Positions 1-9,866 are shown, numbered from the stretch's first letter. The stretch: DNA of 64,000 nt from JAACFF01 sp963807975 (GCA_963807975.1 CAWEDV010000006.1:62001-126000); one strand, 5' to 3'. Notes: a model not told the origin generated them from the letters alone. Program-made: numbers and translations.

Positions 1-659
1 GCTATCCCTACAACGAGCCGCCCTTTTTGCTTTCGGGCTGTCAATACCCAGCCCAAAGGAAGCATGAGCAAAGATGTCAGATGGGTGGTTAGTGCTACTC
101 CTAAAACAATGCCCGTGATCAATGAGGAGCGCTCCGTAAGCAATAAGCACAGAAATACAGATAGAACAGCAAGGTTGAGAGCATAAACCTCGGCCACAGT
201 GGCCTGGCTCCAGACCAATGGGGAAAAGGCAAACGCCAATCCTGTGGACAGGGCAACCGGCCAAGCAAATTTCTCTTTCGCAATAACCGCATAGGCGGTA
301 ACAGTTGTGAAGCTGGCGGCAACTGCCATGGCTGTCGCCGAAAAGAAGTTGTAGCGGAAGGCGATAGATCCAATGGGCAGCAAGCCAAACAGTTTGCCCG
401 CCAAAACGTATAAGGGATATCCCGGGGGATGGGGGATGCCCCATGTTACCGATGCCGTGATCAGCTCACCCCCATCACTGCTGAAGTTGGCCCAGGTGAG
501 ATCAGGGGCGATGGTGACAAGATATACAGCCAGGGAAAAACACCCGGTCAAGACTCCCAGAATGAGTGGTTCTGGAAATGTTTGCCTGAATGTCTGCGCA
601 TCCTGCCTCTCGACATCTGCTTCGTTGACGGCATCTTGCGGTGAAATCTGTACGGTCAT
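1..659 (-). CDS. DUF2723-family membrane protein, N-terminal part (runs off window)
   Basis: The gene starts with ATG at 659-657 on the minus strand and runs leftward off the window, so only about 219 N-terminal residues are visible. A hydrophilic start is followed by hydrophobic segments and the signature SSDGGELITASVTWGIPHPP near residues 58-77. This is the conserved first loop of DUF2723/TMEM260-like proteins, which are polytopic and related to GT-C glycosyltransferases acting on lipid-linked sugars outside the membrane. The spacing to the upstream glycosyltransferase gene is only about 7 bp, so it is probably the last visible gene of the same minus-strand operon. The enzymatic role is inferred from the family; the acceptor is unknown. 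Confidence 0.8.
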   Translation of the reverse strand, partial: MTVQISPQDAVNEADVERQDAQTFRQTFPEPLILGVLTGCFSLAVYLVTIAPDLTWANFSSDGGELITASVTWGIPHPPGYPLYVLAGKLFGLLPIGSIAFRYNFFSATAMAVAASFTTVTAYAVIAKEKFAWPVALSTGLAFAFSPLVWSQATVAEVYALNLAVLSVFLCLLLTERSSLITGIVLGVALTTHLTSLLMLPLGWVLTARKQKGRLVVGI

Positions 660-666
660 AGGCAGA

Positions 667-2292
667 TCAATGCGCTCCAGCCCCTCGGATGACAGCAGGA
701 ATGGTTTGGGCAAGGATGACGACATCACGCCAAAGTGAGTAATGTTCGATGTAATCCAAATCGAGCTGAACGCGTATATCCAAAGGCAAATCACCTCGCC
801 CTTTCACTTGCATGGGACCAGTCATCCCCGGTTTGACTGCCAGACGCCGACGATGCCAATCGTCGTACATTTCAACGACGCGTGTTTCTTCGGGACGCGG
901 ACCAACCAGGCTCATTTCCCCTTTGAGCACGTTCCAGAACTGGGGCAGCTCATCGAGACTCCATCGCCGCAATACGCGCCCGACGCGGGTTAGGCGTGGA
1001 TCGTCCTTAGGCTTGAATATTGGGTCGTTGCCACTGTTGAGACTTAAGAGGTATTCCAATTCTTCTTCAGCATTAATACGCATGGAACGGAATTTGTACA
1101 ACGTAAACGGCCGTCCCTCTTCACCAATCCGCTCCTGTTTAAAAATCACAGGCCCTGGTGAATCTAACTTGATCGCCAAGGCTAAGAATGGCCCGAGAAT
1201 AAATGTGAAGAGCAGACCAAAGACTCCTCCGACAATGTCTGCTGCCCTTTTCAGTATATAGTTTAGGCCATCGATGGTGTGTTCTTCGCCTATGTTCGAC
1301 TGCGACCGCACTAATCCCCAGGCATAACCAAAACCCAGAGCTAAGGCGCGTGTGCCCAGTAAGAAAGGTGCAGCCAAGGCCACGGCGCGATCTTTGGACC
1401 AGGCTTTGGCTAGAAAAGGCAGGGTGCTCACCAGAAATATGACAGCAAAGATCGCCAGCGCAACGGCGCTCCACGTGGTTAATAATGCCCCCGCAGCCGA
1501 GGCGATCATCAAGGCCAGCAACAATATCTGCACTTTCAATACCTGTGGTGTATGGGAATCCTGTACCGCTCGCCCTGGGAACCGGCGCAATATTTGCGCC
1601 TTCCAGTATCCAATCATAAATTTCTTGCGAAAATATGATGACCAGCTGTTGCTGTGTAAATGGGTGACGACTGCCTGCGGATAGAAAACCATTTGGTATC
1701 CCCTCGCCGCCAGCCTAAAAGATAGTTCTTGATCTTCAACATAGAAGATTTGTTCATCAAACCCATCATTGGCCACAAGAATCTGCTTCCGGTAAGCGGC
1801 TGAATAGGTGTCGATGAAGTTGATCCGGTCTTGAGTCAACAACAGATCATACTTGTCTTCATATTCGATCTGTACGAATCGGGCCACTAGCTCCGTCTGT
1901 TCGGAGGCGTAGGTTCCTTTAGCTCCAATGATTTCTTGATCAGTGAAGGGCAGGGTAAGCTGCTGGATCCAATTGTTTCTTGGCCTGCAATCAGCATCTG
2001 TGAAGCAGATCAATTTTCCTTTGGCAGCTTCTACGCCGCTGTTGCGTGCTGCTGCCGCTCCCCGTTTCCTTTCTTGCTTAATGACACGAACACCGGAAGC
2101 TTCGGCAAGTTGGGCGGTGTTGTCGGAAGAACCATCATCGACAATGATGATTTCGTAGGGCAGGTCATATTCCTGCTCTTTCAGCGAGGAGATACAGGAT
2201 GCAATGGAAACGGCCGCATTATATGCCGGTACAACCACCGAAACCTGTACCGGTTCACTTTGCATTTCATCGTGATAAGGAAGGGAAGTCAT
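667..2292 (-). CDS. GT2 glycosyltransferase fused to polyprenyl-phosphate sugar transferase
   Basis: This 541-residue protein joins two enzymes. Residues about 10-230 are a GT2 domain, with SVVVPAYNAAVS, the nucleotide-binding VDDGSSDN and a DAD (FTDADCRP). Hydrophobic segments follow at about 250-340. The C-terminal 190 residues are a bacterial sugar transferase (PF02397), with KRAADIVGG, the KLDSPGPVIFKQERIG block, YKFRSM, SLDELPQFWNVLKGEMS and VGPRPE. The second half would load the first sugar phosphate onto undecaprenyl phosphate; the first would add a sugar to the chain. An upstream in-frame start at 2340 would overlap the preceding gene, so I chose the ATG at 2292, which lies 5 bp after that gene's stop. 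These two activities are normally on separate proteins. The sugar specificity cannot be read from sequence. Confidence 0.88.
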   Translation of the reverse strand: MTSLPYHDEMQSEPVQVSVVVPAYNAAVSIASCISSLKEQEYDLPYEIIIVDDGSSDNTAQLAEASGVRVIKQERKRGAAAARNSGVEAAKGKLICFTDADCRPRNNWIQQLTLPFTDQEIIGAKGTYASEQTELVARFVQIEYEDKYDLLLTQDRINFIDTYSAAYRKQILVANDGFDEQIFYVEDQELSFRLAARGYQMVFYPQAVVTHLHSNSWSSYFRKKFMIGYWKAQILRRFPGRAVQDSHTPQVLKVQILLLALMIASAAGALLTTWSAVALAIFAVIFLVSTLPFLAKAWSKDRAVALAAPFLLGTRALALGFGYAWGLVRSQSNIGEEHTIDGLNYILKRAADIVGGVFGLLFTFILGPFLALAIKLDSPGPVIFKQERIGEEGRPFTLYKFRSMRINAEEELEYLLSLNSGNDPIFKPKDDPRLTRVGRVLRRWSLDELPQFWNVLKGEMSLVGPRPEETRVVEMYDDWHRRRLAVKPGMTGPMQVKGRGDLPLDIRVQLDLDYIEHYSLWRDVVILAQTIPAVIRGAGAH

Positions 2293-2297
2293 CTTGA

Positions 2298-3353
2298 TTA
2301 AGCAGTCGCTCGTCCTTCGATAGTTTTTTGCCAGCGCCAATTGGTACGCGAAGCTGCAATACTGCCCAAAATTATTTGTGGGACAATCACAACGACGTAA
2401 AAGAGAATTGAATAGCCTATGGCGACGGCTTCATCGGTCATACCAAAACTTAGTAAAACGAGCGCTACAGCACCGTTAAATACACCAATTTTACCTGGTG
2501 TGCTGGGTGGTGTCGTGGCGATTGTGACTACGATATGAATGACTGCTGCTTCGACAAGGCCAAGATCTAGATTGAAAGCGAGAAATATCACATAGGGTAA
2601 AAGAACTGATAAGGCAGCAATCATGGCCGAAGACATAACCAGCAGCAGTGATAAACGTGTATTACGCAGCGATGCCAAACCCTCAAGACCGGACAAGGAC
2701 CAGCGCAGCAAGCGAGAGGCAAATTTTACCGGTAGTTTTTTGGTAAAGGCTTGAAAGAAGCGGGCAATAAGTTCGCTCTGGTAGGCCAGGAGATAAAGAA
2801 CAAGGAGAGCCGCGATGGGTACGGTCCACATGATCCATCCAGGCTCGCCGACAAACTCCGGTAGAATTACCAGGGGCAGAATAGTGCCAATAGTAAGTGC
2901 CAACATGATCGCATCCAAAACCTTTTCCACAACCAGAGTCCCCAGCGAGCGCGCCATTGGGATTTCGGTTTGGCGATTGAGGACATATATCCTGGCCACT
3001 TCACCGAGACGAAAGAAGGGAACGACAAGATTCACATATTGGCCCAGTACAAGCGACCAGAACAGTGGCGCATAAGCGGGAGAGTCTGCGGGTGTTCTGA
3101 ACATCAACTGCCAACGCCATGCCTTGACCATGACTGTAAAAATCATAATGCCAATGCCTAGAATGATATATCCCGGATCAGCGAGCAAAAGCGCATTAAT
3201 GATCGCCTGTAGGCTAACTTTTCCCGAGAGGTACCAGATGCCGAGTGCAATCAAGATGATCGCCAAAAGCATGTTGAACCACGGCAGCCACCGGTTTCTT
3301 TTGCTTGTCGATTCTGGTATCTCGGAATTCTTGACGATCATGATTTGGCTCAC
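2298..3353 (-). CDS. Flippase-like / LPG synthase TM-region family membrane protein
   Basis: This 351-residue polytopic protein has about eight hydrophobic segments and the family motifs WRWQLMF, GQYVNLVVPFFRLGEVARIY, VVEKVLDA and TTPPSTPGKIGVFNGAVALVLLSFG. These place it in the UPF0104/lysylphosphatidylglycerol-synthase-TM family (PF03706). It lacks the cytosolic aminoacyl-transferase domain of MprF. Members next to polysaccharide genes are usually annotated as flippase-like, but direct flippase activity is inferred only from context. The GTG at 3353 is used as start; an ATG four codons later is an alternative and neither has a strong ribosome site. It lies 18 bp after the C25 lipoprotein gene and 5 bp before the glycosyltransferase fusion, in one operon. 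Confidence 0.85.
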   Translation of the reverse strand: MSQIMIVKNSEIPESTSKRNRWLPWFNMLLAIILIALGIWYLSGKVSLQAIINALLLADPGYIILGIGIMIFTVMVKAWRWQLMFRTPADSPAYAPLFWSLVLGQYVNLVVPFFRLGEVARIYVLNRQTEIPMARSLGTLVVEKVLDAIMLALTIGTILPLVILPEFVGEPGWIMWTVPIAALLVLYLLAYQSELIARFFQAFTKKLPVKFASRLLRWSLSGLEGLASLRNTRLSLLLVMSSAMIAALSVLLPYVIFLAFNLDLGLVEAAVIHIVVTIATTPPSTPGKIGVFNGAVALVLLSFGMTDEAVAIGYSILFYVVVIVPQIILGSIAASRTNWRWQKTIEGRATA

Positions 3354-3371
3354 AGGTTTTGCGGAATGTAT

Positions 3372-5483
3372 TTACGGGCGAACCATGAGCGTGCTTGGAT
3401 CACCGAACAAAGCAAATGTGTCACTAATCTCGCGTAAACCATTGCTATTCTCAGTTTCCAGAGATAGTTTTGCTGCTTGGAAGGCATCCCCAATACGCAC
3501 AATATTGGGGTTTTGCATTTGCTGCAGCAACTCGATGGCAAATGGTTCCTGATGACCTGAGAGCGTTAGGCTGGTTGCAGCTATTGACAGCACAGGACCT
3601 CCCGGTTGAGTTAGCATAGCTTCGGCCAAGGATGTTTCACCTGGATGGGCAAAGAGCCCTGTCAGACAGGTCAACTGTAAGACTATAGGCGGGGTTTCGT
3701 TTTTCAGATCCCGCACCGAGTCAATGTTAACGATATCTTCCTTGCCCCAGCGAGTGATGCTTCCGTGCCCAACATATGTTGCCAACCAAGCCCCTTTGTT
3801 TACCTGATTGGCAAAATCCAGCGTTTCTTCTTCACCAAGCTGCACGACTTGTTCTTCTGGTATTGAGCCGGATTGGGCTAAACGCGCAGCAATATTCTTG
3901 AAACGCGCCTCGCTGGTGTCAGGGACAAAAATCGCTTTTTCTACAGCCGATCCTTGTTCATAGACTAAAGTACGTTCTACCAGATCTTTGACCTCTTTTG
4001 GCGTACTCACGGGCCAGCGCCCAACAGCTAAATCTGGCCTCTGATCTCCATCAATATCAGCCAAGCGAGAATCGCTGACTGTTTCACCGCTAAATTGGAC
4101 GGGGACCAGCAAGGAGGGCACGGTATTGTTTGGCACCTCACCCAAATGACCGAGATAATCTGTGGTCGCGTCACCAACCAGGAAGAGATACCTTGGGTAT
4201 GGTTTTGCCCATGATGTAGATGCGTAAGTGACGAAGCTGCGGATTGCTTCCGGGCTCGGTTCCCCGTAGCCGAATTCATCATAGATCTCGGCACTATGAA
4301 CAAGTGCAACATTTAGCCCCTGTCCCTCCCTGGCTTCTACCAAAGGTGCCACGGAAGGCGCCAGTTCATCACTTGTAATAATGAGTAGGTCCGCTTGATT
4401 TTCCGTACTGCGCCAATCACTTTCCTTAAAGGATTTAATGGTGGGCTTGAGGTAACCATCGGGTCCAACGGCGGCTATGATCATCTCTTCAGAAACCGCC
4501 AGGGTGGCTTGATCCGCGCTGTAGTCCCAGCCTTCGAGTAGCTGGGGATTGTCACCATCCCCAATGTTGAACAATAGGGGCTTGCCGCTAAACTCGCTCA
4601 TCTGCACCAGTCCTGTGACAGAGGAAAAGGTTAGGCGATCATCCACAGCTACCGCTGGTGCTTGATAGTTGATCTCGAACCAATTGAGCTGCATAATATC
4701 CAAGAATGAAGCTCCCTCAGCCGTGTTGTCTAAGGTGAGCGTATTCTCCCCTTGCCGCAGAACACCGCTGGCAAGCTCCAAATCGCTGGTGTTGTACACC
4801 TGTCCGTCCCAAACGATGTCTCCCTCAGCTTTGTTATTGACTAGTAGTTGGAAATCGTGATCGCCATCGACGTCCGGAATATGAGTCACCCCCCAATTGT
4901 TGATGCGAATCTGCGCTGGCGTCTCGCTGACTTGGGGGAGATCCACGGTTGTTTCAAAGGCTTCTTGTTGTTTGAGCACGGCCCAAAACCAAACATCATC
5001 TGTATCTTCATGGCGGGCTTCGGCCGTATACACCTTGTTTTCTTCTAGGTGAATGGTTTGCGGAACGGTGTTGATAATTGGTCCCGAGGGTGTGGGTGTC
5101 TCCACCCTTTCCATTAATAATCCTTTTTCTCCAATTTCCAGTATATAAGGTCGGACCGCACTGTAGCGGCTCTGCGGTCGTTGACCATAAAAAAATAAAC
5201 GATCATCCTCAATTAAATATGGAACTGGTTCACCACCCTGGCTAAGACTCAGAAACTCGCTGCTGAGATCGTCAATCTCCAATCCACCCCGAGCCATATC
5301 ATTGCGCGAGAAGGCGAAAACCCCATCCTCTTCTACCATCAATTTGATTTGGGATGTGGATGAATTGTGGGCTTTCGTTGGGGCTCGTTCTGTTGGACTA
5401 AGGATGTGGCAAGACGTGGACAGGATCGCAAACGCCGCAAACAGCAATCCAAGAAAGCAGGATTTGCCCGGTGCGCACCTCAT
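3372..5483 (-). CDS. Gingipain-like C25 cysteine peptidase, lipoprotein
   Basis: This 703-residue secreted protein starts at an ATG preceded by AAGGAG nine bases away. Residues 1-25 form a lipoprotein signal ending in LSTSC, so Cys25 is the likely lipidated residue. A beta-rich N-terminal part is followed by a C25 catalytic domain over about 330-703: YLFLVGDATTDYLG, the acidic block DIDGDQRPDLAVGR, catalytic His573 in YVGHGSITRW and catalytic Cys606 in LQLTCLTG. The protein ends in ALFGDPSTLMVRP, with no added sorting domain. A second C25 peptidase lies one gene upstream. Both sit among exopolysaccharide genes, which suggests processing of surface proteins, but the substrate is unknown. Confidence 0.88.
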   Translation of the reverse strand: MRCAPGKSCFLGLLFAAFAILSTSCHILSPTERAPTKAHNSSTSQIKLMVEEDGVFAFSRNDMARGGLEIDDLSSEFLSLSQGGEPVPYLIEDDRLFFYGQRPQSRYSAVRPYILEIGEKGLLMERVETPTPSGPIINTVPQTIHLEENKVYTAEARHEDTDDVWFWAVLKQQEAFETTVDLPQVSETPAQIRINNWGVTHIPDVDGDHDFQLLVNNKAEGDIVWDGQVYNTSDLELASGVLRQGENTLTLDNTAEGASFLDIMQLNWFEINYQAPAVAVDDRLTFSSVTGLVQMSEFSGKPLLFNIGDGDNPQLLEGWDYSADQATLAVSEEMIIAAVGPDGYLKPTIKSFKESDWRSTENQADLLIITSDELAPSVAPLVEAREGQGLNVALVHSAEIYDEFGYGEPSPEAIRSFVTYASTSWAKPYPRYLFLVGDATTDYLGHLGEVPNNTVPSLLVPVQFSGETVSDSRLADIDGDQRPDLAVGRWPVSTPKEVKDLVERTLVYEQGSAVEKAIFVPDTSEARFKNIAARLAQSGSIPEEQVVQLGEEETLDFANQVNKGAWLATYVGHGSITRWGKEDIVNIDSVRDLKNETPPIVLQLTCLTGLFAHPGETSLAEAMLTQPGGPVLSIAATSLTLSGHQEPFAIELLQQMQNPNIVRIGDAFQAAKLSLETENSNGLREISDTFALFGDPSTLMVRP

Positions 5484-5489
5484 TTGGAT

Positions 5490-6566
5490 CTACTCCTTGC
5501 TTCGCTGACGCGTGTAGAGCAGAATGGCGCCCAGAACAGCGGCGGTGAAAATGACCAATGCGGCGATAAATGCTATCCAAAGGTAGGCTATGCCTGCCGA
5601 GCCGGATGGGACCGAGGTTGTCTCTATGTCCTGAGGTTGCAGATCAGATTCTGCCGCCGATGAATCAGCCGGGTACTCGGGCGCACCGATCACGTCAGGC
5701 CGTTCAGAATTGTCCTGAATCTCGGTAGAACCCTGCAATTCGTTCATCGGGTCGATCCCATCTCCGCCATCTTCAGATGCATCATCTGCGGGGTAATTTT
5801 CAGGATCTTCCTGAGCAAAAGCAACTGCTATGCTCGACTCATCTTGCCCATCGGATTGGTCTAGCGAGTCAATTAAGAGCTCTTCTGATTCGATCCGGGG
5901 TCCTACGATGCTTGGGGGAAGCGCTGTGGCTAAATCTGGTGCGTTTTCTTGGGCAATCGGGACCGTTGTCGCCGATTTTGGCGGTGCGGAGGTAGGCAAT
6001 GTTGTTGCCGAGGGGATCGAGGTGCTGTTCGTCTCTGATGTTGGGTTGGGGCTGCCTACAGCTTGTTGGGTGGCCGTGGGCGTTGCGGATGAAGCATTGT
6101 CATTGTTGCCACTACCACCACTAATACCGACGACAATTGGCGTATTGGTAGGAACAATACCAACGGTGATGGTTGACTCTGCGTGCAGTATTTCACTGCC
6201 GTCGACCTCAACTTCGATGAGCCGGTAGGTAAAGGTATCACCATTGACGACCGTTTCATCGACATGAACATAGTTGAAGCCAGATGCCGGTCCACCTTCG
6301 CTCACAATAAACAATCTTCCCGATCCGGTTGGATCAGCGAGATAGTCAAAGGCGTTGTTCTGTCCGCGCATAATCATGAAGCCGGCAGTTTCAAGCTCCG
6401 TATCAGTGTCCCACTCAAGGCGAACGGCGTTATCCAGTGGAATGACCTCGAATCGCGTTAATCCCACATTAGCTGCCGGAGCCGCAAAGACGAAATCACC
6501 GGCAATCCCAGCCAATGTGAGGGAAAAAAGTAAAAAGATTAGCAACCAATATCGATTCTTACGCAT
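5490..6566 (-). CDS. Secreted FN3-like domain protein with C-terminal membrane anchor
   Basis: This 358-residue protein begins with a signal peptide (residues 1-29, hydrophobic, ending near FVFAAPAA). A single beta-sandwich domain follows at about 32-140, with RLEWDTDTELETAGFMIMRG, a GGPASG turn and TFTYRLIEVEVDG. A long Thr/Ser/Pro/Gln-rich low-complexity stretch (about 150-320) leads to a transmembrane helix near 325-350 and a basic tail RQRSKE. The domain resembles that of the 165-residue protein at 10154-10651 (shared W-E/D-T, GGPxSG and Y-Y/R-L-x-E-x-E-x-DG), so the two are paralogous. It lies between the two C25 peptidase genes, 7 bp before one and 28 bp after the other. Being a surface-displayed substrate or partner of those peptidases is possible but unproven. 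Confidence 0.7.
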   Translation of the reverse strand: MRKNRYWLLIFLLFSLTLAGIAGDFVFAAPAANVGLTRFEVIPLDNAVRLEWDTDTELETAGFMIMRGQNNAFDYLADPTGSGRLFIVSEGGPASGFNYVHVDETVVNGDTFTYRLIEVEVDGSEILHAESTITVGIVPTNTPIVVGISGGSGNNDNASSATPTATQQAVGSPNPTSETNSTSIPSATTLPTSAPPKSATTVPIAQENAPDLATALPPSIVGPRIESEELLIDSLDQSDGQDESSIAVAFAQEDPENYPADDASEDGGDGIDPMNELQGSTEIQDNSERPDVIGAPEYPADSSAAESDLQPQDIETTSVPSGSAGIAYLWIAFIAALVIFTAAVLGAILLYTRQRSKE

Positions 6567-6593
6567 TGCTGTTTACCAACCGCACAATCGTTT

Positions 6594-9500
6594 TCATTTG
6601 CGGGCCATTGTGACCGGCATGAAGATCTTTGATTGCCTGTCAGGTACAATGTTCATTGCCGCATCTCCCAACAGAATAAAGCCATACAACTCTGAAGGGT
6701 GTTTTCCAGACTGATAATACTTGAATTTGGCGAAATTCACAGCGTCACCAATGGCAACTTGATTGTGATCGAACATTCCCTCATAAAAACCTTTGTGCAG
6801 GACGCTGTGTTCGGAAGAATAGCCAAGACCTGAAGAAGACCAATGTGCTACAGAGCCGCGGTTATTTAGGCGCATAAAAGTTTCACCAAAGGCTTCTTGA
6901 TGGTTCTGAATGAAGTAGCCATCGAGGCAGTCTGCGCTAAGAACAATTGCTGCTCGTCCACTGTTCTGCCAAAAGTCGTCATCTTCGGCTGACAGAATGG
7001 GTGATTCGCCGTGATACCCGGCCCACCTCTGAGTCGAACCATGACCCCGGTAATTCAGTATGGAAAGACCGATGTCATTGATTTGTGTACTCATATCAGC
7101 TCGCAGCTTGCCAATTTCCTCATTGGAAGGAACCCCGAGACAAAGATGGGTCTGATTGTATTCGTCCGGCAATAGTGCTCCGGTGATGGCGTTCTCAGTA
7201 CAGAAATTACCGCCAGCATCCGCATTATCGGCTACAAATAAGTAGTTCTTTTGCCAATCTTTCAATTCTCCCATGCGCTGCGTTTCAAAGCTGATCACTT
7301 TGCGCGCCATATTTGTTGCTTCTTGTTTTGTGTTGGCGGGTAATCGAGCTATGGCGATATCAGGAATCAAATCATCACCAAATAAAAGAGATAAGGCAAA
7401 GTCGGAAGGGATCATGCCTTGCCAGCGGTCGACAAACTGCATGTCGGTTATTAATAGGTTTGGCGTTTGCGGGGTCCAACTCGCGCTGCAATCTGCACAA
7501 TCCAAATTGCGCGGATTGTTGGTTGCGTCTCCAAACAGCGTCACATAATCAGGAGCGACAGCCCAATCGTTAACTGCATTGCGCAGATATTGGCGGACGG
7601 TTTCTGGGGTATTGAAGCCGTAGCCAGTCTGATTGACAATATTGGCGATGTCTACGACATAGGTGGGCATTTGTGACTCCCGGTGGGCTGCCAGTTCATC
7701 GGCTGCGCTCTTGAGTGATCCGTGTGTAATCGCCAACCATCTTGCTCCACCCGAAGCAGGATCAATATTCACTGGAACATAGGAAGAAATTGCTTTCACT
7801 TTCTGCACATTGCTAATGGTTGTGGCAATGAAATTAGCATTGGCCACGTGGCTGCGTCCGATATTGTAGGTGTGGTTGGCTCCACTGCCACTGATGTTTC
7901 CCGGCTGTATTTTTATCTGTTTGGGCAAGTGTTTGTCGGAAATATCCCAAACGAGAGCCTTGGCGTGATCGCTATTTGAAAATCCTGAAATCTTGAAACT
8001 GCTGGGGCCAGCAGCAGATCGACCAAAAAATAGTTCATCGTCGACGGCGACCAACAAACGCGTGTATTCTACAGTAAACCGTGTCAAGTCCATTCTGATG
8101 GGAGCGGCACTATCACTCGTAAGGTTGACCTTAAGTTTATTGATCGGGTAGCCTGCGTCTCCGGGATTCTTGAGGTTGTTTTTACTGATAGTCTTGGCAA
8201 CATTGCGGTTAGAAGATCCAGTCCATGCGCTTTTGCCAAATTGGGCGGAATCGTTCAGATAGGTTTCTACTTCAAACGAAGTGGTCGAAGGGCCGCTCGA
8301 TGATCTTCTCAAATAGGTTGTAAACTCCACCAAGTAAGATGGGTCTGCGCCGCCGGGGGCAGGATTTGGTAGATCGATGTTTTCAATATGCTGCGCTGCA
8401 CCAGACTCAATCCATACACGACGCGTATGCCATGATGTTGGCTCGTTCTCGTCCCAAGTGATAGACCAGGCGCTTGAGTAATTCGACTCTTCATTCTTTG
8501 TTATAGTCTCGCGAAATGCCGTGATAGTGGGGCCGGTACCGGCCTGATTGTCAACTTGAGCGATATTGCTTGCGCTCCCTCCGGCCCACAACCAGAAAAT
8601 ATTATTGCCAACATAGTTCTTGTCTGTGCGTGAACCGTCGAAAGCCCAGCCATAAAACCGTATCTTGTCAACGGCATCAAATTTTTGATTACCGTTGCTA
8701 TCGACAAATTGGTATGCGACCGATTTGCCATTTTGCATCATTTGGATTGTGTGTGGCTCAACCGGTAGAGTCATGCCCTTGGCGGCTAGAACTGATCCGG
8801 CAATTTCATAAATGCCGTCTTGGTCCACTTCGATCTTGTAGGTTTTCACGCCAATGGGCAGCTTTACAACGTCAGCAGCGCCGGCACTTTGCGGAAGGCT
8901 GCGCCAGACTTGGGCTTGATTGTAGTTGATGACCTGCTTCTGCCAGACTGTCTCCCGTCTTTCCCAGGAATCCGCAGCCGGATGAAGGTTATCCAGGTCT
9001 GCCCCCGTGAAACTGATGGCAACAGCCATTCTAGACGCCTGGATTATGGTCCTGCGGTAGGGATTATATTGCAAAGGATACAATCTAAGTTCTACCATCC
9101 TCATATCGCGCATATACATCGGTTCCGAAACAAAATAAGCAGCCCCAGGAAACTCAGCATCCGCATAATAAATAGTAGCATCTTTTACAAACTCAGGAGC
9201 GTTCTCTCTGACTGAACCGGGAGCAAACACAAATGTATCCTCTGTATCTGGTTCCTCGCCCCAAAGCCGCAAACTGGGAACAGGTTGGACGGATACTGCC
9301 TCGTGAGTGGTCAGCCCTGAGCTGGTTACCTGAACGGTAACTTCAGCAGCGGGCGGCACGGCGATAAATGTGCTGAAGTAGGGAAGTGCGGGCGTCCCTT
9401 CCTCGGCAGTGATTTCATTTATGCCGTCGATCTGTATCGAACCATCTTCGGCAAAGTAGAGTGGGGAACTGTTCAGTTCAAGCTGAATACCGGCCTCGTT

Positions 9501-9662
9501 TGAGGATATTACGGCGATTGCGGTAGATGTTGGCTCAGTTGCGTATTGCTCAAGGCCATCCTGCCCTCGAGCGCCGGCAGATGTAAATGAAGGGATCGAC
9601 AGCAAAATGACGACAATAATAGTCATGGTGAGAATGGTATAATTTCCTAGACGAAATTTCAT
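6594..9662 (-). CDS. Large secreted C25 (gingipain-like) peptidase
   Basis: The ATG at 9662 is preceded by AGGT at suitable spacing and starts a clear signal peptide (MKFRLGNYTILTMTIIVVIL). An upstream in-frame start at 9737 would add an implausible polar leader. The mature protein (about 1022 residues in total) has a long N-terminal beta region like gingipain propeptides. The C25 domain then shows YVTLFGDATNNP, the acidic DLIPDIAIARLPAN, catalytic His874 in LNYRGHGSTQRW, catalytic Cys912 in VLSADCLDGYF, and GFILLGDAAMNIVP. It ends in SKIFMPVTMARK, similar to the short hydrophobic-Pro/basic tails seen on other secreted proteins of this phylum. Compared with the 703-residue paralogue it lacks a lipobox. 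It is likely a surface or released protease. Confidence 0.88.
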   Translation of the reverse strand: MKFRLGNYTILTMTIIVVILLSIPSFTSAGARGQDGLEQYATEPTSTAIAVISSNEAGIQLELNSSPLYFAEDGSIQIDGINEITAEEGTPALPYFSTFIAVPPAAEVTVQVTSSGLTTHEAVSVQPVPSLRLWGEEPDTEDTFVFAPGSVRENAPEFVKDATIYYADAEFPGAAYFVSEPMYMRDMRMVELRLYPLQYNPYRRTIIQASRMAVAISFTGADLDNLHPAADSWERRETVWQKQVINYNQAQVWRSLPQSAGAADVVKLPIGVKTYKIEVDQDGIYEIAGSVLAAKGMTLPVEPHTIQMMQNGKSVAYQFVDSNGNQKFDAVDKIRFYGWAFDGSRTDKNYVGNNIFWLWAGGSASNIAQVDNQAGTGPTITAFRETITKNEESNYSSAWSITWDENEPTSWHTRRVWIESGAAQHIENIDLPNPAPGGADPSYLVEFTTYLRRSSSGPSTTSFEVETYLNDSAQFGKSAWTGSSNRNVAKTISKNNLKNPGDAGYPINKLKVNLTSDSAAPIRMDLTRFTVEYTRLLVAVDDELFFGRSAAGPSSFKISGFSNSDHAKALVWDISDKHLPKQIKIQPGNISGSGANHTYNIGRSHVANANFIATTISNVQKVKAISSYVPVNIDPASGGARWLAITHGSLKSAADELAAHRESQMPTYVVDIANIVNQTGYGFNTPETVRQYLRNAVNDWAVAPDYVTLFGDATNNPRNLDCADCSASWTPQTPNLLITDMQFVDRWQGMIPSDFALSLLFGDDLIPDIAIARLPANTKQEATNMARKVISFETQRMGELKDWQKNYLFVADNADAGGNFCTENAITGALLPDEYNQTHLCLGVPSNEEIGKLRADMSTQINDIGLSILNYRGHGSTQRWAGYHGESPILSAEDDDFWQNSGRAAIVLSADCLDGYFIQNHQEAFGETFMRLNNRGSVAHWSSSGLGYSSEHSVLHKGFYEGMFDHNQVAIGDAVNFAKFKYYQSGKHPSELYGFILLGDAAMNIVPDRQSKIFMPVTMARK

Positions 9663-9744
9663 AATCTTACCTGTATCCGATAAATCCAACTTATCATGAC
9701 TACTACGAGAAGATTTCGCTTCAAATGGGATTACCAATCGCCGT

Positions 9745-9774
9745 AATATAGCTAATGGAAGAAATGGAGTACAA
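9745..9774 (-). promoter_or_regulatory. Candidate sigma-70-type promoter upstream of the large C25 peptidase
   Basis: On the minus strand, TTGTAC (9774-9769) and TATATT (9750-9745) are separated by 18 bp, leaving a leader of roughly 80 bases before the ATG at 9662. The match is reasonable but not perfect. It would separate the peptidase genes from the PqqD/Wzz group upstream. Confidence 0.4.
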
Positions 9775-9866
9775 CAACACTCATGCTAGACTGGCATAAG
9801 TTGGAGGCACCAGCATTAGAGATGAAATTGATAGGACGTGACTTCTCTGCGATCAAGGAAGCTAAA

